Positions 22,869 to 31,096 of a stretch of DNA of 37,363 bases are shown piece after piece. The DNA is taken from NCBI GenBank assembly GCA_037968895.1, contig JBBKWJ010000216.1:1-37363 (forward strand). Direction: 5' to 3'. Position numbers and translations under genes: made by a program. Numbering within the stretch: position 1 is the stretch's first letter; the number at the start of each line of letters is the position of its first letter. The notes beneath the pieces were generated by a model, which was not told the origin of the DNA, did no database searches, and saw only the letters and a program-made list of their open reading frames with translations. Origin of the DNA: JBBKWJ01 sp037968895. GTDB lineage: Bacteria > Actinomycetota > Acidimicrobiia > Acidimicrobiales > SZUA-35.

Positions 22869-22882
22869 CGAACACATGTTCG
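22869..22882. promoter_or_regulatory. LexA (SOS) box of dnaE2
   Basis: CGAACACATGTTCG differs from the imuA box at one central base. It is followed, as at imuA, by one intervening nt, the -10 box TATGGT (22884-22889) and, 7 nt later, the ATG at 22897. The operator begins 5 nt after the TetR stop codon. Confidence 0.9.
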
Positions 22883-22896
22883 CTATGGTCTCTCGC

Positions 22897-25800
22897 ATGG
22901 GATGGAGCAGCGGACCACAATCGTGGAAGGAAATTGAGGCACGGCTATCAGACCGGCCGCTTGGTCCGCTCATCGGCGATGGTAACGACTCGCCAGCCTG
23001 GAGCCGCAAGCGAGAACCATACGAAGCGCCTGCACTGCCCCGCTACCGCTCTCGAACCCCCTATGCCGAGCTTCATGCTCACTCCAGTTTTAGCTTTCTC
23101 GATGGCGCCTCCGACCCTGAAGCACTTGTTGAGGAAGCAGCCAGGCTTGGCCTGGAAGCGTTAGCGCTTACCGACCATGACGGGTTCTACGGGGTAGTTC
23201 GTTTCGCTGAGGCCGCCCGCACCGTTGGCCTGCCAACAATCTTTGGAGCCGAACTGTCGCTCTTGCCCGAGGCGAAGCGAAGCACGCGGGGCCATGCCCC
23301 CGAGCCAGACCCCGCCGGCTCGCATTTGCTGGTGCTCGCTCGTGACCCAATCGGCTATGCGGCTTTGGCCAGGACGATCAGCGAAGCCCAGCTTGCGGGA
23401 GAGAAGAACCGGCCTTCTTTGCGCATGGAAGACTTCGACCGCTGGTTGAAGCCGGGGGAAGTCGACCATCTCGTTATCCTGACCGGCTGTCGAAAGGGTC
23501 TTGTGCCGCTCGCACTGGAGGCCGAGGGCCCGGCGGCGGCAGAGCGAGAGCTTTACGGGCTGATCGAGCGGTTCGGGCGGACGAACGTGTTTGTCGAGTT
23601 GTCCGACCATGGCAGCCCCATGGACAGTGTGCGAAACGATGCCTTGGTGAAGCTGGCGATGGGGGCCGGAGTAGAACTCGTTGCCACCAACAACGTGCAC
23701 TACGCAACCCCCGCCGATCGGCATCTCGCAGCGGCGATGGCCGCGGTTAGGTCACGGCGAAGTCTTGACGAAATGGAAGGATGGCTCGCGGTAAACGGGA
23801 GCGCCCATCTTCGATCGGGAGACGAACAGGCAACCCGCTTCGCCCGCTACCCGGGAGTCGTCGAACGAGCGGCCGAGCTTGGGCTCGCGTGTGCATTCGA
23901 TCTCAAACTTATGGCACCCGAACTGCCACCATTTCCTTGCCCCGACGGGCTGAGTGAGATGGGGTACCTCAGGCGTTTGGTGGAGGAGCGCGGTCAGCAC
24001 CGATATGGCACTCGAGAGGCGTCGTACATGCCAGGGGCGTGGGAGCAGCTTGACAAGGAGCTCGACCTCATCGAAGCACTTGGATTCCCTGGCTATTTCC
24101 TCGTGGTGTTCGACATCGTCGAGTTCTGTGCGCACAACAACATTTTCTGTCAGGGGCGTGGCTCCGCGGCCAACTCAGCTGTTTGTTATGTACTTGGTAT
24201 CACGAAGGCCGACGCTGTTTCGCTTGGGCTGTTGTTCGAGCGGTTCCTGTCGCCTGAGCGTGATGGGCCGCCAGACATCGACCTCGACATCGAGTCAGAC
24301 CGCCGCGAAGAAGCCATCCAGTACGTATACGAACGCCATGGCCGGCGCCACGCGGCCCAAGTCGCGAACGTCATCACTTACCGTTCTCGATCGGCGGTTC
24401 GAGACGCGGCAAAGGCACTGGGATACGCCGTCGGACAACAAGATGCGTTCGCGAAATCGATCGATCGCCGAACCGAAGAAAACTCAGAGCTTCCCGACGA
24501 TGTCATCGAACTGGCTGCGAAGTTCAAAGAGCTTCCACGCCATTTAGGAATCCACTCTGGTGGCATGGTGATGTGCGACCGTCCTGTTATCGAAGTGTGC
24601 CCGGTTGAGCAAGCCAGGATGCCAAACCGAACGGTGCTCCAATGGGATAAAGAAGACTGCGCTGCTGCTGGCCTGGTGAAGTTCGATCTTCTCGGCCTCG
24701 GCATGCTTTCCGCCCTGCGATATTCGGTTGAGCTCATCGAAGAGAACCACGGAGTAACGCTCGATCTCGCGGCCCTCGAACAGGAAGATGCTGTATACGA
24801 CATGATGTGTCATGCCGACACCGTTGGCGTCTTCCAGATCGAGTCTCGGGCCCAGATGTCGACGTTGCCGCGGCTGAAGCCGCGCACGTTCTACGACCTT
24901 GTGGTCGAGATTGCGCTCATCCGACCCGGTCCCATTCAGGGCGGTTCGGTCCATCCATACATTCGGCGGCGTAACGGCGAGGAAGAAGTCACATACCTCC
25001 ACCCTCTGCTCAAGAACTCACTTGAGAAGACTCTCGGCATTCCGCTTTTCCAAGAGCAGTTGATGCAAATGGCGATCGACGTTGCTGGCTTCACTGCTGG
25101 CGACGCCGACCAGCTACGCCAGGCAATGGGATCGAAACGAAGCCAGGCCAGAATGGCGAAGTTGAAAGCCCATTTCTTCGGAGGAATGGCCGAGCGGGGA
25201 ATTGGCGAGGAGATCGGCGATCAGGTGTGGAACAAGCTGGCCGCGTTCGCCAACTACGGGTTCCCCGAGAGTCACTCAATCAGCTTTGCGTATCTCGTCT
25301 ACTCGTCGTCGTGGCTCAAGCTGCACTACCCAGCGGCCTTCTGTGCCGCCCTGCTCAACGCGCAACCGATGGGGTTCTACTCGTCTCACTCGCTGGTGCA
25401 AGACGCAAGACGCCATGGTGTGCACACGTTGCCGCCAGACATCAATAGCTCAGATGTTGGGGCCATCCTGCAGCGCCAGCCAGATGAACTAGCTGACCTT
25501 CCGATCATCGTTCCAGGTGCCCATTCGATTCGCCAGGAACGAAATGATCATGGGTGGGTGGTTCGTCTTGGGCTGGAGTCAGTCAGGCATGTTGGCGAAG
25601 AGTTGGCGGAGAAAATCGTGTCAGGCCAGCCCTATGCATCGATTGAAGAAGTGGCTCGCCGAACTGGGGCTGGCAAAGAGGTGCTTGAGGCTTTGGCTAC
25701 ATCTGGAGCCTTTGACCACTTGCTTGTTGGTGGGCCTGCCGTTATCGATCTCACTGCCCCAGCCGGGCCCGATCGGTTAACTGCGACCGGCCGACGCCAA

Positions 25801-26307
25801 GCGTTGTGGACTGCGGGGGCCGTGGCCCAAGCAACCGGTGCTGGTCGGCTCGTTGGCATCGTGACCGGAGTCGTGGCCCCCCAACTGCCTGGTATGAGCG
25901 AGCAAGAAGAAGCGCTTGCCGATCTCTGGGCAACAGGAGTGGCAGCAAGTGGGCACCCCACCCGCTTTCTCCGCGAGATGCTCAATGAGCGGGGCGTGGT
26001 GGCGGCGAATGATTTGGCCAAAATTGAGCATGGGTCGAAGGTATTGATCGCGGGGGTCGTCACCCATCGCCAACGCCCGGCTACTGCGGCCGGGGTCACC
26101 TTCATGGGGCTCGAAGACGAAACGGGCCTGATGAATGTTGTGGTGTCGGTCGGGTGCTGGACCCGCTACCGGAAAACCGCGAGAAGCGCCGCTGCGCTGT
26201 TGGTGCGCGGCAGGGTCGAGCGCCAAGGCGCCGTTGTCAACATCGTTGCCGAACGCCTCGAACCGCTTCCGGTTGGTAGCTCAGCCATGAGCCGAGACTT
26301 CCGCTAA
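22897..26307 (+). CDS. dnaE2: DnaE2, error-prone DNA polymerase III alpha subunit
   Basis: C-family polymerase of 1136 residues that carries out damage-induced mutagenic synthesis with ImuA and ImuB. The N-terminal PHP domain starts at ELHAHSSFSFLDG (His60, His62) with LTDHDGFYG following. The polymerase active site has Asp462 and Asp464 in PDIDLDIE and Asp597 in KFDLLGLGML. A helix-hairpin-helix region and a C-terminal OB fold (VLIAGVVTHRQRP to VSVGCW) follow; the tau-binding tail of replicative DnaE is absent, as in other DnaE2 proteins. ATG 22897 is chosen because the in-frame ATG at 22876 lies inside the LexA box. The gene is about 12 kb from imuAB. It converges on typA. Confidence 0.95.
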   Translation: MGWSSGPQSWKEIEARLSDRPLGPLIGDGNDSPAWSRKREPYEAPALPRYRSRTPYAELHAHSSFSFLDGASDPEALVEEAARLGLEALALTDHDGFYGVVRFAEAARTVGLPTIFGAELSLLPEAKRSTRGHAPEPDPAGSHLLVLARDPIGYAALARTISEAQLAGEKNRPSLRMEDFDRWLKPGEVDHLVILTGCRKGLVPLALEAEGPAAAERELYGLIERFGRTNVFVELSDHGSPMDSVRNDALVKLAMGAGVELVATNNVHYATPADRHLAAAMAAVRSRRSLDEMEGWLAVNGSAHLRSGDEQATRFARYPGVVERAAELGLACAFDLKLMAPELPPFPCPDGLSEMGYLRRLVEERGQHRYGTREASYMPGAWEQLDKELDLIEALGFPGYFLVVFDIVEFCAHNNIFCQGRGSAANSAVCYVLGITKADAVSLGLLFERFLSPERDGPPDIDLDIESDRREEAIQYVYERHGRRHAAQVANVITYRSRSAVRDAAKALGYAVGQQDAFAKSIDRRTEENSELPDDVIELAAKFKELPRHLGIHSGGMVMCDRPVIEVCPVEQARMPNRTVLQWDKEDCAAAGLVKFDLLGLGMLSALRYSVELIEENHGVTLDLAALEQEDAVYDMMCHADTVGVFQIESRAQMSTLPRLKPRTFYDLVVEIALIRPGPIQGGSVHPYIRRRNGEEEVTYLHPLLKNSLEKTLGIPLFQEQLMQMAIDVAGFTAGDADQLRQAMGSKRSQARMAKLKAHFFGGMAERGIGEEIGDQVWNKLAAFANYGFPESHSISFAYLVYSSSWLKLHYPAAFCAALLNAQPMGFYSSHSLVQDARRHGVHTLPPDINSSDVGAILQRQPDELADLPIIVPGAHSIRQERNDHGWVVRLGLESVRHVGEELAEKIVSGQPYASIEEVARRTGAGKEVLEALATSGAFDHLLVGGPAVIDLTAPAGPDRLTATGRRQALWTAGAVAQATGAGRLVGIVTGVVAPQLPGMSEQEEALADLWATGVAASGHPTRFLREMLNERGVVAANDLAKIEHGSKVLIAGVVTHRQRPATAAGVTFMGLEDETGLMNVVVSVGCWTRYRKTARSAAALLVRGRVERQGAVVNIVAERLEPLPVGSSAMSRDFR

Positions 26308-26312
26308 CGCCG

Positions 26313-26382
26313 CTCACTTCGTTCGCTTACCGCCTTTCTCGCTAGCGCTCCAAACGCGCCCGAGAAGCACTCACTTCGTTCG
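26313..26382. repeat. Direct-repeat intergenic element between dnaE2 and typA
   Basis: CTCACTTCGTTCG occurs at 26313-26325 and again at 26370-26382, filling the 78-bp gap between two converging stop codons. Between them is a GC-rich stretch with the palindrome AGCGCT-AGCG. On the minus strand the element would encode a peptide of the ERSE...SERSER type, which I read as repeat-encoded noise. Confidence 0.55.
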
Positions 26383-26385
26383 TGG

Positions 26386-28221
26386 TTAGGACTGGCGGGC
26401 GGCCTTGAGCTGCTTTTGGCGGCGGGCCCGCTCGTTCGGATCAAGCTCGATCTTGCGGAGACGGATGTTGAGAGGCGTGACCTCGGCGCATTCGTCGTCG
26501 GCAATGAACTCGAGTGCTTCTTCGAGCGACTGCTCTTTTGGCGGGGTCAGCTTCACGGTTGCGTCAGAGGCAGCGGCGCGGTGGTTGGTGAGCTGCTTCT
26601 CACGAGTGATGTTGATTTCCATGTCTTCGGAGCGACTGTTCTCGCCGACGATCATGCCGTTGTAGACAACGGTGGTCGGTGCGACGAGCAGGGTGCCTCG
26701 CTCCTGGATTCCCATCATGGCGTATGCCGTGACAGGACCTTGGCGGTCGGCGATGAGTGAGCCTCGAACTCGGGTACGAATTTCGCCGAACCACGGCTCA
26801 AGGTCTTCGAACGTGGAGTTGATGACGCCGGTGCCTCGGGTTTCGGTGAGGAACTCGGTCCGGAAACCAATGAGGCCACGGGCTGGAACCAGGTAGTCGA
26901 GACGGACCCAGCCGGTGCCGTGGTTGATCATGTTCTCCATACGACCCTTGCGGGTGGCGAGGAGCTGAGTGACGGCGCCGAGGTAATCTTCTGGAATGTC
27001 GATGGTGACTCGCTCGACTGGCTCATGAGTGACCCCGTCGATCTCTTTGGTCACGACCTGTGGCTTGCCAACGGTGAGTTCGAAACCTTCACGGCGCATC
27101 TGCTCAACCAGGATGGCGAGCTGCAACTCGCCACGGGCCTGAACTTCCCATGAGTCTGGTCGCTCGGTTGGCAAAACGCGCAGGCTCATGTTGCCGACGA
27201 GTTCAGTGTCGAGGCGGCCCTTGACCATTCGGGCGGTCAGCTTGTTGCCGTCTTTGCCTGCAAGGGGCGAGGTGTTAATGCCAATGGTCATCGACAGGGC
27301 TGGCTCGTCGACGGCGATAACCGGCATTGGCCTCGGGTCGAGCGGGTCGACGAGTGTTTCGCCAATGAGGATGTCGGCGATACCGGCAATAGCGACGAGG
27401 TCGCCTGGGCCAGCTGACTCTGCTGGCACGCGGACGAGGTGCTTTGTGAGGTACAGCTCAGTGAGCTTGACCTTCTCGACGGTGCCGTCGACACGGCTGA
27501 GGGCGACTTGCTGACCCTTGACGAGGTTGCCGTTCATGACACGACAAAGAGCGAGACGGCCGACGTACTGGGACGCATCGAGGTTGGTGACCCATGCTTG
27601 GAGTGGGTGGCCCTCTTCGTACGACGGCATCGGGATGTAGTCGAGGAGCAGCTTGAATAGCGGTTCGAGGTTTTCGCCCTTCTCGCCTTCGGTCAACGAC
27701 GCCCAGCCATCACGGGCGGCGCAGTACACAATCGGGAATTCAATCTGATCGTCGCGAGCGTCGATGTCGAGGAAGAGTTCGTACACCTCGTTGACAACTT
27801 CGGCGATACGGGCATCAGGCCGGTCGACCTTGTTGATGACGAGAATGACGGGCAGGTTGCGCGCAAGCGCTTTTCGGAGCACGAATCGGGTCTGGGGAAG
27901 TGGACCCTCGGCGGCGTCAACCAACAGGACGACGCCGTCGACCATTGTGAGTGCTCGTTCAACTTCGCCACCGAAGTCAGCGTGACCAGGAGTGTCGACG
28001 ACGTTGATCGTGACGCCTTCCCACACTACCGAGGTGTTTTTGGCGAGGATCGTGATTCCTTTTTCTCGTTCGAGGTCGCCCGAGTCCATCACCCGTTCGG
28101 TGAGTTCTTCGTGGGCTTCGAACGCGCCTGCTTGCTGGAGCATGGCGTCAACCAGCGTGGTCTTACCGTGGTCGACGTGGGCGACAATGGCAACATTTCG
28201 AATATCGGCGCGAAACGCCAT
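26386..28221 (-). CDS. typA: TypA/BipA translational GTPase
   Basis: Ribosome-binding GTPase of 611 residues related to EF-G, involved in 50S assembly and stress adaptation. The G motifs are present: AHVDHGKT (14-21), the EREKGITILAKN switch region, DTPGHADFGGEVER and NKVDRPDA. Downstream are the elongation-factor domain II, the domain V-like region with YLVPARGLIGFRTEFLT, and the TypA-specific C-terminal domain (GIQERGTLLVAPTTVVYNGMIVGE). The start at ATG 28221 (MAFRADIRNVAIV) matches the family; upstream in-frame codons to 28233 have no support. Minus-strand elements TAGCCT and a small GCTGCC-GGCAGC hairpin lie in the 28234-28341 gap, which follows the NUDIX gene. Confidence 0.96.
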   Translation of the reverse strand: MAFRADIRNVAIVAHVDHGKTTLVDAMLQQAGAFEAHEELTERVMDSGDLEREKGITILAKNTSVVWEGVTINVVDTPGHADFGGEVERALTMVDGVVLLVDAAEGPLPQTRFVLRKALARNLPVILVINKVDRPDARIAEVVNEVYELFLDIDARDDQIEFPIVYCAARDGWASLTEGEKGENLEPLFKLLLDYIPMPSYEEGHPLQAWVTNLDASQYVGRLALCRVMNGNLVKGQQVALSRVDGTVEKVKLTELYLTKHLVRVPAESAGPGDLVAIAGIADILIGETLVDPLDPRPMPVIAVDEPALSMTIGINTSPLAGKDGNKLTARMVKGRLDTELVGNMSLRVLPTERPDSWEVQARGELQLAILVEQMRREGFELTVGKPQVVTKEIDGVTHEPVERVTIDIPEDYLGAVTQLLATRKGRMENMINHGTGWVRLDYLVPARGLIGFRTEFLTETRGTGVINSTFEDLEPWFGEIRTRVRGSLIADRQGPVTAYAMMGIQERGTLLVAPTTVVYNGMIVGENSRSEDMEINITREKQLTNHRAAASDATVKLTPPKEQSLEEALEFIADDECAEVTPLNIRLRKIELDPNERARRQKQLKAARQS

Positions 28222-28341
28222 GGGAAACCTCAAACCTGGCTGGCTGCCGGGGCAGCATCGAATAAATCCTCCCGTGGAAGGACCCGTCTAGGCTACTAGC
28301 AGGTAGGCCGTCCCCTCGTCTTGTGACCCAGGTCTCCGGAT

Positions 28342-29181
28342 TTACTCGTTGGCCGGAGGCTCCCAGAGCCGCACCCAACCAGACTCGATTTCGATCTCAG
28401 CGGTTTCGTAACCGGGCTCACCTGGCAGTAAGACCTGGTAGTCGCCTTGTGGGTCGTTGACTCTCACCCGCCGATAGGGAAGACGTTTCTTCGCTGCCCC
28501 CATTACCTCAGCGGTGGTTGCATACCGTTCAAGGCAGGCCACCATCCTCACGGTTGGCGACATCATTTCGAATTCCCCAGCCGAACAGCGTGCGAGTGCA
28601 TCGGCGGGCCGAACCCATTCCCAGTCAACAATTTCAGAGTTGTCTTGCACGGGCTCTTGTCCGTCGGGAGCCTGGGCCACAAAGAATCGTGCGTCAAAGC
28701 GTCGAGGGGAGCCGACCGGTGTGACGAAGCGAGCAACCTCTTCGACGAGAGATGCGTCAAGTCGAAGGTTGTTTTCAATGAGGAGTTCGACGAAGCGAGT
28801 TTCGTCTTGACGAACCGCAGTGGCGAGATCAGTTGCAAGCCGAGGGTCGACCCCGCCGGCGGCAAGCAGCAGGCCGGCTTCTTCGAGAGTCTCGCGGCAG
28901 GCGGCGATCCACCAGGCGAGTCCACCGGTCGGGACATCGAGGATTCTGGATGCTTCGACATCGCTTAAGCCGTCACAGAGGTGATCGAAGTCGTCGTGGT
29001 GGTCTTCTGGATCGACTCTGCCGCCAGGGAATACCCAGAGTCCTGAAGCGAATACGACCTTGTTGGTGCGGCGCAGCATGAGCACGTGTAGGTCGGGTCG
29101 ATCATCGAGCAGCATGACGGTTGCCGCGTGGCTCACGGGGACCGTGGTGGGGTCAAAGTCAGGAGAAACCGGTGTGCCCAT
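28342..29181 (-). CDS. NUDIX hydrolase (long-insert, NUDT19-like subgroup)
   Basis: A 279-residue NUDIX protein that would hydrolyse a nucleoside diphosphate linked to another moiety, possibly a CoA derivative. SGLWVFPGGRVDPEDHH opens the NUDIX box, then about 30 inserted residues precede AACRETLEEAGLLL, which supplies the RExxEE metal site. This split box is typical of the NUDT7/NUDT19-like branch. ATG 29181 is preferred over the upstream in-frame start: TACGGT stands 7 nt before it and no Shine-Dalgarno is visible. That -10 box lies inside an 18-bp CTCGAAC-N4-GTTCGAG palindrome, a LexA-like site. The gene is divergent from a CoA-transferase gene, which fits an acyl-CoA-related role but does not prove it. 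Confidence 0.85.
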   Translation of the reverse strand: MGTPVSPDFDPTTVPVSHAATVMLLDDRPDLHVLMLRRTNKVVFASGLWVFPGGRVDPEDHHDDFDHLCDGLSDVEASRILDVPTGGLAWWIAACRETLEEAGLLLAAGGVDPRLATDLATAVRQDETRFVELLIENNLRLDASLVEEVARFVTPVGSPRRFDARFFVAQAPDGQEPVQDNSEIVDWEWVRPADALARCSAGEFEMMSPTVRMVACLERYATTAEVMGAAKKRLPYRRVRVNDPQGDYQVLLPGEPGYETAEIEIESGWVRLWEPPANE

Positions 29182-29183
29182 TT

Positions 29184-29201
29184 CTCGAACCGTAGTTCGA
29201 G
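29184..29201. promoter_or_regulatory. LexA-like palindrome in the NUDIX/CoA-transferase divergent promoter
   Basis: CTCGAAC-CGTA-GTTCGAG is a perfect inverted repeat that includes CGAAC-N4-GTTCG (29186-29199), the half-sites and spacing of the two clear SOS boxes. The centre CGTA departs from the usual purine/pyrimidine pattern. It covers the minus-strand -10 box TACGGT (29194-29189) of the NUDIX gene. Confidence 0.5.
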
Positions 29202-29218
29202 CATGCAAGAATCACCGC

Positions 29219-30406
29219 ATGCTCCCCCTCGAAGGTATCCGAATCATTGAAGCAGCCCAGATGATCTCGGCTCCGTTCGCCACGTCAATTCTCAGCGACC
29301 AAGGAGCCGAGGTCATCAAGATCGAAGCTGCGAATGGTGTTGGGGATCGAATGCGCTTCCTTGGCGACCGTCGTGGCGGCATCGCCTCGGTCTTCCACGC
29401 AGTCAATCGAGGCAAGAAATCAGTCACCCTGAACACCAAAGATCCTGAAGGCGTCGACGCGCTGCTACGGCTGATCGATACTGCTGATGTGTTCGTCCAG
29501 AACTTCCGCCCTGGTGCCATTGAACGGATGGGAGTGAGTGCCGAGGTTGCACTCAAGCGGAATCCGCGCCTTGTTTACGTCAGCGTGTCTGGCTTCGGGC
29601 CAACCGGGCCATACGTCGATCAGATGGTGTACGACTTCGTGATTCAAGGCCACGTTGGCCTGACCGCCCGTGAAGGAATGGACGGGAAGCCGCGACTCTC
29701 GAAAACCTATGTCGTCGACAAGGCGACCGCCCTGACTGTTGCTCAGGCTATTTCAGCTGCGCTCTTCCTTCGTGAGCGCACAGGTGAAGGGCAGCACCTT
29801 CAGGTCGACATGCTTGCTGCTGGCCTTCAGTTTCATTGGCCCGACGGGATGTGCGACCACACGCTTCTCGGCGACGACTTCACTGCGGTCACCCACATGG
29901 CGGCTGCCTACGACGTCCGCCCAACAAAAGATGGCTACGTCACGCTCAACCTTGCGTCGAAGACCACCTGGCCAAAGCTCGTCAAGTTGTTCGATTCTCC
30001 GCTCATTTCCGACGACCCGCGATTCGCCGACTTTGACGACCGGCAGGCTAACGCCGAGGCGTTGATGGAAGCGGTCGACTCCATCCTTTCGCAGTGGACC
30101 AGTGACGAGGTTGTGCAACGCATGCGTGACAACGACCTTCCCGGCGGCAAGTCGTTGGCGTTCGATGAGGTGCACCTCGACCCCCAGACGGTCCACAATC
30201 GGGCCTTGATCGAGCACGAGAACGGTCCGATCGGACACATCCGAGAGCCTCGGCCCGCCGCCCGGTTTGGAGCTAAGGAGACGCCAGCTCCAGGGCCGGC
30301 TCCGATACTCGGCGCTGACACGGATGCCGTTCTTGCCAGCATCGGTTATTCGCCTACCGATCTGGTCCGCCTGGCCGAGAATGGCGTGACAAGAAATATC
30401 TCATGA
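29219..30406 (+). CDS. Family III CoA-transferase (CaiB/BaiF)
   Basis: A 395-residue class III CoA-transferase that would move CoA between organic acids through a mixed anhydride at an aspartate. The N-terminal LEGIRIIEAAQMISAPFATSIL is the family start, followed by the GAEVIKIE, NRGKKSVTLN and VSVSGFGPTGPY segments. Asp167 in YVVDKATALT is in the position of the catalytic aspartate. The C-terminus keeps the GHIREPRPAARF region. The open frame begins earlier but runs antisense through the NUDIX gene, so ATG 29219 is preferred. Its stop overlaps the next gene (ATGA). Substrate unknown; relatives handle carnitine, bile acids, formate/oxalate or 2-methylacyl-CoA. Confidence 0.9.
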   Translation: MLPLEGIRIIEAAQMISAPFATSILSDQGAEVIKIEAANGVGDRMRFLGDRRGGIASVFHAVNRGKKSVTLNTKDPEGVDALLRLIDTADVFVQNFRPGAIERMGVSAEVALKRNPRLVYVSVSGFGPTGPYVDQMVYDFVIQGHVGLTAREGMDGKPRLSKTYVVDKATALTVAQAISAALFLRERTGEGQHLQVDMLAAGLQFHWPDGMCDHTLLGDDFTAVTHMAAAYDVRPTKDGYVTLNLASKTTWPKLVKLFDSPLISDDPRFADFDDRQANAEALMEAVDSILSQWTSDEVVQRMRDNDLPGGKSLAFDEVHLDPQTVHNRALIEHENGPIGHIREPRPAARFGAKETPAPGPAPILGADTDAVLASIGYSPTDLVRLAENGVTRNIS

Positions 30407-31089
30407 CAAGGCCGACGCTGGCCCTCGCGGCCACGAAGGAGTCAACCGACCTCGACACCGACGGGGTCTACCTCATTCCTGCCTGCGAGCGGGCGGGCTT
30501 CGACGTCAATGTTCCCATCTGGTCTGACCCCGAGGTCGACTGGGCTGGCTTCGATCTCGTTGTGGTCAGGGCAACCTGGGACTACTTCAAGAAGTCAGCC
30601 GAGTTTCTCGCCTGGGTCGACCGAGTTTCCAAGGTGACGAAGTTCCACAACCCGCCTGAGGTGATCGCGTGGAACATCGACAAGCGCTACTTGGACGAGG
30701 TGGCGGCTGCTGGGTTCCCCGTAGTCGACACGACGCTCTCCGAGATCGACACCTTGGGCGTGCGTTGCCTCGTCTACTACCGGGGTGTGCTTGACCACAC
30801 GTTTCACAAGGAACCGTTGCTCCATCGCGACGCCGAAGAGACTGCGTTGTTCCTGCGGGAAGAGATCACGGCGGCCGAGCCAACACTGCTGGAGCAGCAC
30901 CTTGGAGATGCCGTCTGTGACTGGCTGACGAATAGGTTCGGCGGAATCCTCTACGCCAGAGTCGACCTCGTCGAACAGGCCGGAGAACCTGTCATCATGG
31001 AGATCGAACTCATCGAGCCCAGCTTCTTCCTCAACGTCGATCCGCCTTCGGCGGATCGTTTTGCCGCTGTCTTGCAGCGTCTGGTTTGA
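30403..31089 (+). CDS. ATP-grasp-like protein lacking the central ATP-binding region
   Basis: A 228-residue protein whose two ends match actinobacterial ATP-grasp ligases of the DcsG/glutathione-synthase-like type (usually near 280-300 aa): VVVRATWDYFKK (53-64), NPPEVIAWNIDKRYLDEVAAAGFPVVDTT (83-111), then YYRGVLDHTFHKEPLL and the C-terminal YARVDLV...MEIELIEPSFFL with metal-ligand candidates. The piece normally between them, including the lysine-bearing KP strand that holds ATP, is missing around residue 111-117. The frame is open throughout. The heptamer TCGACAC occurs on both sides of the junction (30725-30731 and 30746-30752). It may be a decayed enzyme or a non-catalytic one. Translationally coupled to the CoA-transferase. 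Confidence 0.7.
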   Translation: MTRPTLALAATKESTDLDTDGVYLIPACERAGFDVNVPIWSDPEVDWAGFDLVVVRATWDYFKKSAEFLAWVDRVSKVTKFHNPPEVIAWNIDKRYLDEVAAAGFPVVDTTLSEIDTLGVRCLVYYRGVLDHTFHKEPLLHRDAEETALFLREEITAAEPTLLEQHLGDAVCDWLTNRFGGILYARVDLVEQAGEPVIMEIELIEPSFFLNVDPPSADRFAAVLQRLV

Positions 31090-31096
31090 GCCTCGG

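Noticed and set aside
22876..22896. dnaE2 start at ATG 22876 and imuA start at GTG 8221
   Set aside because: Both would place coding sequence over the LexA box and the -10 box; the next in-frame ATG fits the leaderless promoter in both cases.
26304..26504. Minus-strand peptide with ERSE/SERSER pattern
   Set aside because: Encoded by the intergenic repeat and the antisense end of typA; a repeat-derived frame, not a gene.
28240..28260. GCTGCC-GG-GGCAGC hairpin before typA as a riboswitch or attenuator
   Set aside because: Too short and simple, with no T-run or known riboswitch core; probably chance in GC-rich sequence.
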